This document shows, one piece after another, positions 43,573-51,545 of a DNA stretch of 64,000 nucleotides (positions are counted from its first letter, which is position 1; each line of letters begins with the position of its first letter). The DNA comes from Bdellovibrionales bacterium RIFOXYC1_FULL_37_79 (lineage in GTDB: Bacteria; Bdellovibrionota; Bacteriovoracia; Bacteriovoracales; Bacteriovoracaceae): the NCBI GenBank assembly GCA_001770015.1, contig MEQB01000064.1, positions 1 to 64,000 on the forward strand, read 5' to 3'. A program made the translations under genes and the position numbers. The notes under the pieces are model-generated. The model was given only the letters and a program-made list of their open reading frames with translations, was not told the DNA's origin and did no database searches.

Positions 43573-44028
43573 ATGAAAATGTATTTGGTGTCAATTTTAT
43601 GTGCGCTGGTGGTTTTTAATTTTAGCATATTGTCGCAAGATCAAACTCAAGATCCAGTGGTAAAGGAAGCTGATGTCGATACGGATACTGAACCAGTTGC
43701 AGATACAGAACCCGATGCTGATGCTGATACCAAAGAAGACATGGAAAAATTAGAAACCAAGCATGAAGTGCAACCGACGAAGGAAGAAAAAGCAGCGATG
43801 GCAGAGCCTGTTATAAAGGAAGAAAAGGCTCCTGAAAAAAAAGCTGCAGTTACCAAAAAATCAAAAACCAAGAAACAGATAGCCAAGAAAAAACAGGCGG
43901 CAAAAAAGAAAGCCAAGCTGGCCGCTAAAACCAAGAAGAAAAACGAGCTGGGTTTAAAGACTAAGAAGAAAGCCAAGGTAGCCACTAAAAAACCCGCTAA
44001 AAAGAAAAAATCTGCCAAAAAAGTTTAA
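43573..44028 (+). CDS. Secreted acidic-basic low-complexity protein (histone H1-like tail)
   Basis: A 151-residue product with signal peptide (MKMYLVSILCALVVFNFSIL). Residues about 25-60 are acidic with D/T/E repeats (DTDTEPVADTEPDADADT). The last 90 residues are Lys/Ala-rich (KKKQAAKKKAKLAAKTKKK), in histone H1/AlgP style. RBS AAGGAG is before the ATG. A two-block polyampholyte with a signal peptide is unusual for such tails, which normally bind DNA in the cytoplasm. Envelope binding to anionic polymers is a guess. Confidence 0.65.
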   Translation: MKMYLVSILCALVVFNFSILSQDQTQDPVVKEADVDTDTEPVADTEPDADADTKEDMEKLETKHEVQPTKEEKAAMAEPVIKEEKAPEKKAAVTKKSKTKKQIAKKKQAAKKKAKLAAKTKKKNELGLKTKKKAKVATKKPAKKKKSAKKV

Positions 44029-44068
44029 TAACTTCTCTGCTATGGCGCTGTGCGCCAGGCTGGTTATT
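44027..44068 (+). terminator. Possible terminator hairpin after the Lys-rich gene
   Basis: AATAAC (44027-44032) pairs with GTTATT (44063-44068), enclosing TGGCGC/GCGCCA (44043-44048 and 44052-44057, loop of 3). A short T run follows at 44075-44079. It overlaps the end of the coding region, so the assignment is moderate. Confidence 0.4.
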
Positions 44069-44168
44069 GATTAGTTTTTAGAAGACAAGTTTCTTGCTTT
44101 TTTACAAAGCCTATCTTATTTTAACAACTGATTTCCCCCTCAAAATTTTTATTCCAAAAGGGATTTTT

Positions 44169-46172
44169 ATGAACTTTGTTCTAATCGCTATTTTTGCGTT
44201 TTTTGTTTTTGGTGTTTTAGCTCTTTTTACAGGAAACCAGAAAAGCATTATGGCGGATCTTATTCGCACCTGTGGCCCGATTGGCGGATCCATTCTAGGA
44301 TTGATACCCGTTATCCAGGTTTTGGCAGGCAAAAAAATAAGTGCTTTTATTATGCCTTGGGAGTTGTTTAATGGTTCCTTCTATCTGGAAATTGATCTGT
44401 TATCAGCTTTTTTTCTTTTGCCGATTTTTATTTTGACCATTCTAGCTTCATTTTATGGTTTTTCCTATTTAAAGCAATATGCCAATCAACGCAACCTTGG
44501 TTCGATCGCATTTTTCTTTAATCTATTTATTATGAGCATGGTTTTGGTGGTTTGTGCAAAAAATATTATTATGTTTTTGCTCGCATGGGAATTGATGGCA
44601 CTCACTTCTTTTTTTCTGGTCATGTTTGAAAGTGAAAAAAGTCTTACCAAGTGGACTGGGTGGCTTTATATGTCGCTTACCCATTTGGGAACCGCTTGTT
44701 TGTTTGTCTTTTTTTTCATGGCGGCGGATGGTGCACTATCTTTTGATTTTGGAGATATTGCCATAAGTTTTGATAAAAATAAAACCTCCCTCTGTTTTCT
44801 GCTGGCGCTGATTGGCTTTGGTACCAAGGCTGGCATGATCCCTTTTCATATTTGGTTGCCGGAGGCCCATCCAGCTGCACCAGCACATGTTTCGGCTATC
44901 ATGTCAGGGGTTATGATCAAGACGGGGATTTATGGAATATTAAGAACCATTTTGTTGATAGGGGTTCCGGGGTTATCTTGGGGCATTGTTTTAATTATTT
45001 TGGGTGCTCTTTCCGGGGTCATTGGAATTTTATTTGCGCTGGCACAACATGATATTAAAAGATTGCTGGCCTACAGTAGTGTGGAAAATATCGGTATTAT
45101 TTTACTAGGCTTGGGCCTTGGGGTGGTTGGTATTAAAACCCAATCGCCTGTGATGGGTGTGCTGGGGCTGGCGGGAGCATTTTTGCATATTTTAAATCAT
45201 GCTTTTTTTAAAGGGTTATTATTTTTTGGGGCGGGATCAGTGATTTATGCCACTCATACGAATCGTATTGATGAGCTTGGGGGAATTTTAAAACGCATGC
45301 CACTGACCGGGCTGACTTTTTTTATTGGATCGATTTCCATTTGTGGATTACCACCGTTTAATGGTTTTATCAGTGAGCTATTTATTTATATGGGATCATT
45401 CAAGGAAATTGTGGTGGGTGATTTTGATAATACGTCAATTTTATTGCCCATTATAACCATTCTTGCCCTGGTGACGATTGGCGGATTGGCAGCGCTGTGT
45501 TTTACCAAAGCCTTTAGTATTATTTTTCTTGGTGAACCAAGGTATAAATTTAATCACGAGATAAAAGAATCTCCGGCCTTTATTGTTTATCCGATGCTTG
45601 TTTTATGTGCAATTTGTGTGATGGTTGGTGTTTTTCCAAGTTTGATTTTGCCAATTCTTGAAGAACCCGTATCCCTGTTTTTTTCTAATGAAGTAGTCAG
45701 GAGTACTTTTGTACCCATGGGGGAAATGTTTGGCATTATGACGTACGTCTATTTGTCGTTGATAGGGTTTATAACCTTAATTGCAATTGTCAGGAATATG
45801 CTTGTCAAGCGCAGGTCTTATCAAACGACAGTGACCTGGGATTGTGGATATATAAGGCCTCAGGCTACCATGCAGTACACGGCATCGTCCTTTGTAGAAA
45901 CTCTGGTGGATATTTTTTCTTTTATTTTAAGAACCAAGAAAACCATGGATAAACCTTCGACTTATTTTCCGCTGAAAAATGCCGGATTAAACACCCGGAC
46001 TGCAGATACTTTTGCTCAGAAATTGTATTATCCGGTTTATTATTTTTTTAAAGGACATATGTTCAAATTGTTAAAGATCCAGTACGGCAATATTAATTTG
46101 TATATGTTTTATATTATTCTTACCTTGGTCATTATGCTGTCAGTGAATTTATTAACCAGGAGCGAGCTGTGA
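44169..46172 (+). CDS. Ehr/group-4-hydrogenase-like antiporter subunit (HyfB-like)
   Basis: A 667-residue polytopic NuoL/HyfB-type subunit with about 16 helices. Features are AKNIIMFLLAWELMALTSFFLVM (lysine-linked glutamate helix), FGTKAGMIPFHIWLPEAHPAAPAHVSA, QHDIKRLLAYSSVENIGII and NHAFFKGLLFFGAGSV, all conserved proton-channel helices. A C-terminal segment (TVTWDCGYIRPQATMQY) matches HyfB. ATG 44169 follows AAGGGA; the longer frame is rejected. It is the first of six co-directional genes (overlaps or gaps under 20 bp) forming one complex. Confidence 0.93.
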   Translation: MNFVLIAIFAFFVFGVLALFTGNQKSIMADLIRTCGPIGGSILGLIPVIQVLAGKKISAFIMPWELFNGSFYLEIDLLSAFFLLPIFILTILASFYGFSYLKQYANQRNLGSIAFFFNLFIMSMVLVVCAKNIIMFLLAWELMALTSFFLVMFESEKSLTKWTGWLYMSLTHLGTACLFVFFFMAADGALSFDFGDIAISFDKNKTSLCFLLALIGFGTKAGMIPFHIWLPEAHPAAPAHVSAIMSGVMIKTGIYGILRTILLIGVPGLSWGIVLIILGALSGVIGILFALAQHDIKRLLAYSSVENIGIILLGLGLGVVGIKTQSPVMGVLGLAGAFLHILNHAFFKGLLFFGAGSVIYATHTNRIDELGGILKRMPLTGLTFFIGSISICGLPPFNGFISELFIYMGSFKEIVVGDFDNTSILLPIITILALVTIGGLAALCFTKAFSIIFLGEPRYKFNHEIKESPAFIVYPMLVLCAICVMVGVFPSLILPILEEPVSLFFSNEVVRSTFVPMGEMFGIMTYVYLSLIGFITLIAIVRNMLVKRRSYQTTVTWDCGYIRPQATMQYTASSFVETLVDIFSFILRTKKTMDKPSTYFPLKNAGLNTRTADTFAQKLYYPVYYFFKGHMFKLLKIQYGNINLYMFYIILTLVIMLSVNLLTRSEL

Positions 46173-47032
46173 TTACTATCATTTTGGCCTTGATTCTCTC
46201 ACCTTTACTGCTTGGTTTTGTTAATCAAACCAAGGCTTTTTTTGCCGGGAGAGTGGGAGTGCCTTTTACACAGCTATATTTTGATCTTTTTAAACTTTTT
46301 AAAAAAGATTTTGTGTATAGTAAGACCACCACCTGGGTTTTTCGGGCCGGTCCTATCGTGAATATTTCTGCAGCTTTGATCATATTATTTTTCCTGCCTC
46401 TTTCCGTCATGAGTTTTAAAGGGGACATTATATTGGTTATGTATCTGTTGGGGTTGATGCGTTTTTTTACTATTGTTGCTGCCCTGGATACAGGATCGGC
46501 TTTTGAAGGGATGGGGGCAGCCCGGGAAGTGCTCTATGCTATTTTTGCGGAGATCGTGGTGTTTACCAGCCTGATCGCTTTAGTTTATTTGACCCAGAGT
46601 TTATCTTTGGCGGAGATTTTTGGAAAAATTTCCCCGTATCATTGGACACATTATGGCCCCACCCTTGGGCTTATTTCTTTTGTCTTGCTGGTAATACTCT
46701 TGTTGGAAAATTGCCGTATCCCGTTTGATGACCCCAATACTCACCTGGAATTAACCATGATTCACGAGGTGATGGTGCTAGATCATGGTAGTTTTGATTT
46801 TGGGTTAATTCAGTATGCAAGTTCGTTAAAATTGTGGATTTGGTGTTCAATGCTTGCCCATGTATTACTTCCAATTTCATCCATATGGAGCAATGTGGTG
46901 GGAATTTTTTTGATCTCAATATTGGTTGGTATCGTGGAATCCACCATGGCAAGGTTTAAATTAATTAGAATTCCCCAGGTTCTGCTTGCCTGCTTTGCTT
47001 TATCAATCCTTTCTTTGTTTTTAATGAGGTAG
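46169..47032 (+). CDS. HyfC/NuoH-like membrane subunit
   Basis: A 287-residue protein with about eight helices. It starts with GTG overlapping the hyfB-like stop. Signature stretches are FAGRVGVPFTQLYFDLFKLFKKDF, DTGSAFEGMGAAREVLYAIFAE and ENCRIPFDDPNTHLELTMIHEVMVLDHG. The last two are the quinone-site-like, acid-bearing loops shared by HyfC, HycD and NuoH. This subunit docks the peripheral arm to the membrane. It is expected to couple redox chemistry to ion transfer. Confidence 0.93.
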   Translation: MITIILALILSPLLLGFVNQTKAFFAGRVGVPFTQLYFDLFKLFKKDFVYSKTTTWVFRAGPIVNISAALIILFFLPLSVMSFKGDIILVMYLLGLMRFFTIVAALDTGSAFEGMGAAREVLYAIFAEIVVFTSLIALVYLTQSLSLAEIFGKISPYHWTHYGPTLGLISFVLLVILLLENCRIPFDDPNTHLELTMIHEVMVLDHGSFDFGLIQYASSLKLWIWCSMLAHVLLPISSIWSNVVGIFLISILVGIVESTMARFKLIRIPQVLLACFALSILSLFLMR

Positions 47033-47035
47033 TAT

Positions 47036-47629
47036 ATGCAATTTGCCCAGATAATAATGATTCTTCTGATCTTTTTAAATTTTTGGATTTTAGGGGTGAG
47101 CCGGATCAGGTCTTATATAAAAATTTTATCTTATCAGGGCGTTTTGATTGGTTTGATTCCCATCTTGCGGCTTAATCTTGAAATGGTGACCCTCGGAATA
47201 ATCGTACTTTTATTGAAGGCCATTATTTTTCCCAGATTATTATTAAGGATGTCAAAAAAAATCAAGGCCACCAAAGAGGAGAAACCATATATTTCTTTGG
47301 CGCTGGCACCCCTTTTGGGCGCTTTATTTTTGTTGATAGCTTCCAGAATTTCCTATGAGCTTATGACCCCAATTTTTATTATCATCGTGGGTTTTTTTCT
47401 CACTATTACCAGACGAAAGGCCATCAACCAAATTATCAGTTTTATGATTTTTGAAAATGGTATTTTTATTTTGGGATTTACAATGGCAGCTCATTTCCCA
47501 ATTATTGTGGAGATGGCCATTTTACTGGATGTTTTGGCCGCAGTTTCAGTGATGGTTCTGTCGCTTGATAAAATAAATCAAACATTCACCCATACAGATG
47601 TCGATAAACTCGACTCATTAAAAGGTTGA
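47036..47629 (+). CDS. HyfE-like (NuoK-related) membrane subunit
   Basis: A 197-residue protein of about six hydrophobic segments. AIIVLLLKAIIFPRLLLRMSKK-type LKAIIFPRLL and FMIFENGIFILGFTMAAHFPI, with the glutamate embedded in the helix, fit HyfE, the NuoK-related subunit of formate hydrogenlyase and Ehr complexes. It starts 3 bp after the hyfC-like gene and overlaps the next by 4 bp. Confidence 0.85.
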   Translation: MQFAQIIMILLIFLNFWILGVSRIRSYIKILSYQGVLIGLIPILRLNLEMVTLGIIVLLLKAIIFPRLLLRMSKKIKATKEEKPYISLALAPLLGALFLLIASRISYELMTPIFIIIVGFFLTITRRKAINQIISFMIFENGIFILGFTMAAHFPIIVEMAILLDVLAAVSVMVLSLDKINQTFTHTDVDKLDSLKG

Positions 47630-49095
47630 TAACCATGCATGCATCAATATTGCTTCCGCTTTTAATTATTATTCCCGTTTTTTTTGCTCTCCTTGCCAAA
47701 TGGATATCAAGGACCCTGGAATGGATGTTGATAGGGGTTACCTTGACTCTGGGTATAGCTTTTTTTCTAACCTTTACGATGGTCAGTACCAACCAGGTTA
47801 TTTATTCATTTTCTCGTTGGTTATTCCTTGATCATCTTTCCGCTTATTATCTTTTTATGATGATTTTGGTTTTTTGGATGAGTTCGCTCTATTCGTTGAT
47901 CTACTTTAAAAAAAGTGATTTGAGTGCCTCATCACTTAGCACCTTTTCCATGTTGTGGTTACTTTCTATGAGTGCGGTCATGCTGGTGCTTTTATCCAAT
48001 CATGTGGTTTTAATCTGGGTTGGATTGGAGGCAACCACGGTTTTCACCACTTTTTTGATAGCGCTTCATCAGAGTAAAAAATCGCTGGAAGCCATGTGGA
48101 AATATCTCATCATCTGTTCGCTCGGAGTTGCCTTTGCCCTGATTGGAACGATTTTGCTGGCTGCCTCCACCCATGGTTTGGACCACAACATGGAGAACGT
48201 TTTGCTATGGACGAATCTTAAAACTCATGCGACCTTGCTGGATACATCTCTTTTAAAAATCGCTTTTATTTTTATTTTTGTAGGGTATGGTACCAAGTCT
48301 GGTCTTGCCCCTATGCATACCTGGTTACCAGATGCTCATAGCCAGGCACCCTCGCCGGTTTCTGCATTTTTTTCTGGATTTATGATTAATACAGGCATTT
48401 ATTGTATTGCCCGTTTTATTCCTATTATCGAGGCAGCTACAAAGCACTCCGGGTTTGCCTTGCAGTTTGTGGGGATTATGGGAGCTATTTCCATCATGCT
48501 GGCGGCAATCTTTATTTTTTTTCAAACCGATTTAAAACGGCTGCTTGCTTATAGCAGTGTTGAGCATATGGGGATTATAGCCCTTGGGCTTGGTCTGGGG
48601 GGGGTTGGTACCAGCGTTGCCCTTTTTCATTCACTTAATCATTCAGTATGTAAAACCCTTTCATTTTTTTCAGCGGGAAGGATCGGGCAAATATATGAGA
48701 CTCACGATATGAAAAGTATATCCAGCACTATCAACGTCAATCCAGTCTGGGGAGTGGGATTGCTGGTCGGATTGCTGGCCTTGATTGGGATGGCCCCTTT
48801 TTCTATTTTTATGAGTGAACTTCAATTGATAAAAGTAGCGGTGGGGACACGTTCTTGGTTGTACCTGGTGGTTTTTTTAGTGGGAACCAGTATTGTTTTT
48901 ATTGGAATTTTAAGACAGGCGATTGGAATGTCTTTTGGCAAAATAAAAGGTGGTACTGTTGAAATTGGAAAACCGGTCGAATATATACTGGTGATTCTTT
49001 TGGTCATCATCATAGCAGGGCTTGGTGTGTTTATGCCCGAATCGTTGTGGGGCTTTATTTTAAAGGCCGCAAGCGTTGTTAACGGAGTTAAATAG
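47626..49095 (+). CDS. Second antiporter-like subunit (HyfF-like)
   Basis: A 489-residue NuoN/HyfF-type subunit. It shows LIWVGLEATTVFTTFLIALHQS, GYGTKSGLAPMHTWLPDAHSQAPSPVSA, FQTDLKRLLAYSSVEHMGIIALG and HSLNHSVCKTLSFFSAG, which are the proton-pathway helices. With the HyfB-like gene this gives two antiporter-type subunits in the operon; no third (HyfD-like) one is present. Two such channels suggest more ion translocation per cycle than in the single-channel hydrogenase-3 type. Confidence 0.92.
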   Translation: MITMHASILLPLLIIIPVFFALLAKWISRTLEWMLIGVTLTLGIAFFLTFTMVSTNQVIYSFSRWLFLDHLSAYYLFMMILVFWMSSLYSLIYFKKSDLSASSLSTFSMLWLLSMSAVMLVLLSNHVVLIWVGLEATTVFTTFLIALHQSKKSLEAMWKYLIICSLGVAFALIGTILLAASTHGLDHNMENVLLWTNLKTHATLLDTSLLKIAFIFIFVGYGTKSGLAPMHTWLPDAHSQAPSPVSAFFSGFMINTGIYCIARFIPIIEAATKHSGFALQFVGIMGAISIMLAAIFIFFQTDLKRLLAYSSVEHMGIIALGLGLGGVGTSVALFHSLNHSVCKTLSFFSAGRIGQIYETHDMKSISSTINVNPVWGVGLLVGLLALIGMAPFSIFMSELQLIKVAVGTRSWLYLVVFLVGTSIVFIGILRQAIGMSFGKIKGGTVEIGKPVEYILVILLVIIIAGLGVFMPESLWGFILKAASVVNGVK

Positions 49096-49097
49096 GT

Positions 49098-50531
49098 ATG
49101 ATTTATAAAACAAAAATTTCCCAAATTCCGCTACTGCCTTTGGGGGCACTTAAAAATGAATTAGTGAAAAAAGAGAAAAGGTTATCGGCTCTTTTTTTTC
49201 ATCCCGCCGACCGGCATCTATATGTGGTTTGCTCGGATGATGAAAAAGGAGAACTCAGTCTAGTTAAAACTCCAATCGAAACCTATCGTTATGAATCCCT
49301 CACTCCCGCTTATCCGGCAGCTCATTTGTTTGAGAGGGAAATTCTGGAAACCCATCAAATAGTGCCTGAAAATCATCCCTGGCCCAAACCAGTCAGATAT
49401 CTCAAGGATCTTATTGGCGATACTAATTTTTACAGGATCGAAGGATTGGAATCTCATGAAGTGGCGGTCGGGCCGGTTCACGCTGGGGTGATTGAACCCG
49501 GGCATTTTCGATTTCAATGTCATGGGGAGACTGTTTATCATTTGGAGATCTCCCTGGGATATCAACACCGTGGGATTGAAAAAAAATTAATTGGTGGACC
49601 TTCCCTGCGAACACTCCCTTATATGGAGACCTTGGCCGGCGATACCAGCATTGGACATGCGTGGGCCTTTTGCAAAAATATTGAGTCATTGTCCAACGTG
49701 GTGGTGGGTGAGAGGGAGAATCTGCTTCGGGCCATCATGCTTGAACTGGAACGATTGGCCAATCATACCGGTGATATGGGAGCTTTGGCCGGAGATGTTG
49801 GCTTTCTACCCACTCTTTCCTATTGTGGTCGCTTGCGGGGTGACTATTTAAATATGTCTGCGTTTATATGTGGAAGTCGCTTTGGACGGGGTATGCTGAA
49901 ACCTGGTGGCGTTTCCTTTGATCTAAGTCTTGACCAAATTAAAGAATTGGAATTAAAACTGGACAATGTTTTTAAAGATACCAAAGGTGCCATCAACGTT
50001 TTATGGCATTCCAATATGGTTTTAAATCGATTTGAAGGTACTGGCGTCATAACCCAGAAGGAAGCCCGTGATTTGGGGTTTGTGGGGATGGTGGCGAGGT
50101 CCACGGGACTTAATCTGGATGTTAGAAAAAATTTCGATCACGGGGATCTGTATAATGATTTGTCTATAGCGGTTTGTGACTCAGGTGATGTCTTTGCCAG
50201 AGCAACTTTGAGATGGTTGGAAATGAAAAATTCCTATACATTTATAAAGAGTGCTCTTAACAAACTTAAAAAGGCCCCCCCCCTTAACCCGATCAAGCCA
50301 GGACCGCTCGAAAGTGATAGTTTGGCGGTTTCTTTGGTGGAAGGCTGGCGCGGGGAAATCTGTCATGTAAACATCACCAATAGTGTGGGAATGTTTTCAA
50401 CTTATAAGGTTATCGATCCATCCTTTCATAATTGGACCGCTTTGGCCTTGAGTTTAAGAAATCAGGAAATATCAGATTTTCCTCTTTGCAATAAGAGTTT
50501 TAACTTATCCTATTGCGGTCATGATCTTTAA
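49098..50531 (+). CDS. Hydrogenase-like large subunit without NiFe ligands (HyfG/NuoCD-like)
   Basis: A 477-residue subunit fusing a NuoC-like N-terminus (LYVVCSDDEKGELSLVKTP) to a NuoD/hydrogenase-large-like body. VGPVHAGVIEPGHFRF and LEISLGYQHRGIEK are normal. Where group 4 hydrogenases have CGxCxxxH, it has GDTSIGHAWAFC (about 180-191). At the C-terminal DPCxxC site it has DPSFHNW (about 439). The four Cys that bind NiFe are thus missing, so hydrogen chemistry is unlikely. A C9 tract (50275-50283) encodes part of KAPPLNP. Confidence 0.92.
   Translation: MIYKTKISQIPLLPLGALKNELVKKEKRLSALFFHPADRHLYVVCSDDEKGELSLVKTPIETYRYESLTPAYPAAHLFEREILETHQIVPENHPWPKPVRYLKDLIGDTNFYRIEGLESHEVAVGPVHAGVIEPGHFRFQCHGETVYHLEISLGYQHRGIEKKLIGGPSLRTLPYMETLAGDTSIGHAWAFCKNIESLSNVVVGERENLLRAIMLELERLANHTGDMGALAGDVGFLPTLSYCGRLRGDYLNMSAFICGSRFGRGMLKPGGVSFDLSLDQIKELELKLDNVFKDTKGAINVLWHSNMVLNRFEGTGVITQKEARDLGFVGMVARSTGLNLDVRKNFDHGDLYNDLSIAVCDSGDVFARATLRWLEMKNSYTFIKSALNKLKKAPPLNPIKPGPLESDSLAVSLVEGWRGEICHVNITNSVGMFSTYKVIDPSFHNWTALALSLRNQEISDFPLCNKSFNLSYCGHDL
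50275..50283 (+). repeat. C9 homopolymer inside the large-subunit gene
   Basis: Nine consecutive C bases occur within the HyfG-like coding region at about codon 393, in a GC-poor gene. Length change by one or two bases would truncate the protein. Confidence 0.9.
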
Positions 50532-50547
50532 ATGGGAGTGATATAAA

Positions 50548-51321
50548 ATGTTAGACGTATTACGAGAACGCTTCAAACAAAAGAAAAGAACTTCCGCTTA
50601 TCCTAAGAAACCGGTGCAGCTTTCAGAAAGATTTAGAGGCAGGCCCCAGATTGATTTGAATCTATGCAAAAGCACGGAGTGCGTGGAGTGTGAAAAAGTT
50701 TGTCCGACCGGTGCGATCACATGTAAAGATCAAAAACCATCCATAGACCTCGGCAAATGTCTTTTTTGTTTGGAGTGTTCCAAGGCCTGTCCCACTCAGG
50801 CGATTTCCTTTACCAATGATTATCGCTTGGCGACCTCTCGAAGAAGTGATCTGGTTTTATCGGCTCCAGATCATTATGAGTTAAAAAAGGCACAGGCCCT
50901 CAAAAAAGAAATGTTAAGACTCTATGGAAGATCCTTGAAGCTTAGACAAATCAGTGCGGCTGGATGCAATGCTTGTGAAGCTGACACCAACGTATTGGGA
51001 ACCTTGTTTTTTGATTTATCCCGTTTTGGTATTCAGATCGTTGCTTCTCCCCGACATGCCGATGGTATTTTAGTGACCGGGCCGGTTTCTAAAAATATGG
51101 AAGTGGCCCTTAGAAAAACTTATGAAGCGGTACCGGGACCTCGTATTGTCATTGCCACCGGAGCTTGTGCGATTTCGGGCGGAATTTTTTCAGGCCATGA
51201 GGAAACATGTGGCGGGCTTGATGCCATGATTCCGGTTGATCTTTATATCCCCGGTTGTCCTCCTCATCCTATGACTATTCTGGATGGATTACTGCGCTTA
51301 CTCTCTCAAAAAACCAACTAA
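50548..51321 (+). CDS. Ferredoxin-NuoB-like fusion (HyfH-HyfI)
   Basis: A 257-residue fusion. Residues about 33-90 form a two-cluster ferredoxin with CKSTECVECEKVCPTGA and CLFCLECSKACPTQA. From about 130 follows a NuoB/HyfI-like domain with GCNACEAD, VTGPVSKNME, ATGACAISGGIFSG and IPGCPPHPMTILDGLL, keeping the four Cys of the proximal [4Fe-4S] cluster. Its electron chain would lead to the large subunit. HyfH and HyfI are often separate genes in hydrogenases; the fusion here ends the operon. Confidence 0.93.
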   Translation: MLDVLRERFKQKKRTSAYPKKPVQLSERFRGRPQIDLNLCKSTECVECEKVCPTGAITCKDQKPSIDLGKCLFCLECSKACPTQAISFTNDYRLATSRRSDLVLSAPDHYELKKAQALKKEMLRLYGRSLKLRQISAAGCNACEADTNVLGTLFFDLSRFGIQIVASPRHADGILVTGPVSKNMEVALRKTYEAVPGPRIVIATGACAISGGIFSGHEETCGGLDAMIPVDLYIPGCPPHPMTILDGLLRLLSQKTN

Positions 51322-51545
51322 ATTAATAAAATATTATTATCATAAAGTTCCAATGGTTAGCGGATAGGTGACCAATTTACATGGCAGGATTTGGGAAATC
51401 TGGATCTTTTTTTGTCCCTCGTCTGAAATCTAACTTATCAAAAAGAGGCTTCTTTTATCTTTCCATAAAAAAAGAAAAATATTTGAGTGCAAAGTTTTTT
51501 ATGAGGGCCCATAATAGTAAAGTAATGAAATTTAAGGGGGAACCT

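Noticed and set aside
43647-44018. Antisense frame over the Lys/Ala-rich gene
   Set aside because: Low-complexity Lys/Ala codons open all antisense frames; no ribosome site or promoter supports it.
49098-50531. Annotation as a NiFe hydrogenase
   Set aside because: The four NiFe-binding cysteines are absent (GDTSIGHAWAFC and DPSFHNW).
51381-51545. Longer frame of the propeller protein
   Set aside because: The extra 55 residues carry no signal peptide, whereas ATG 51546 is followed by one and preceded by GGGGGA.
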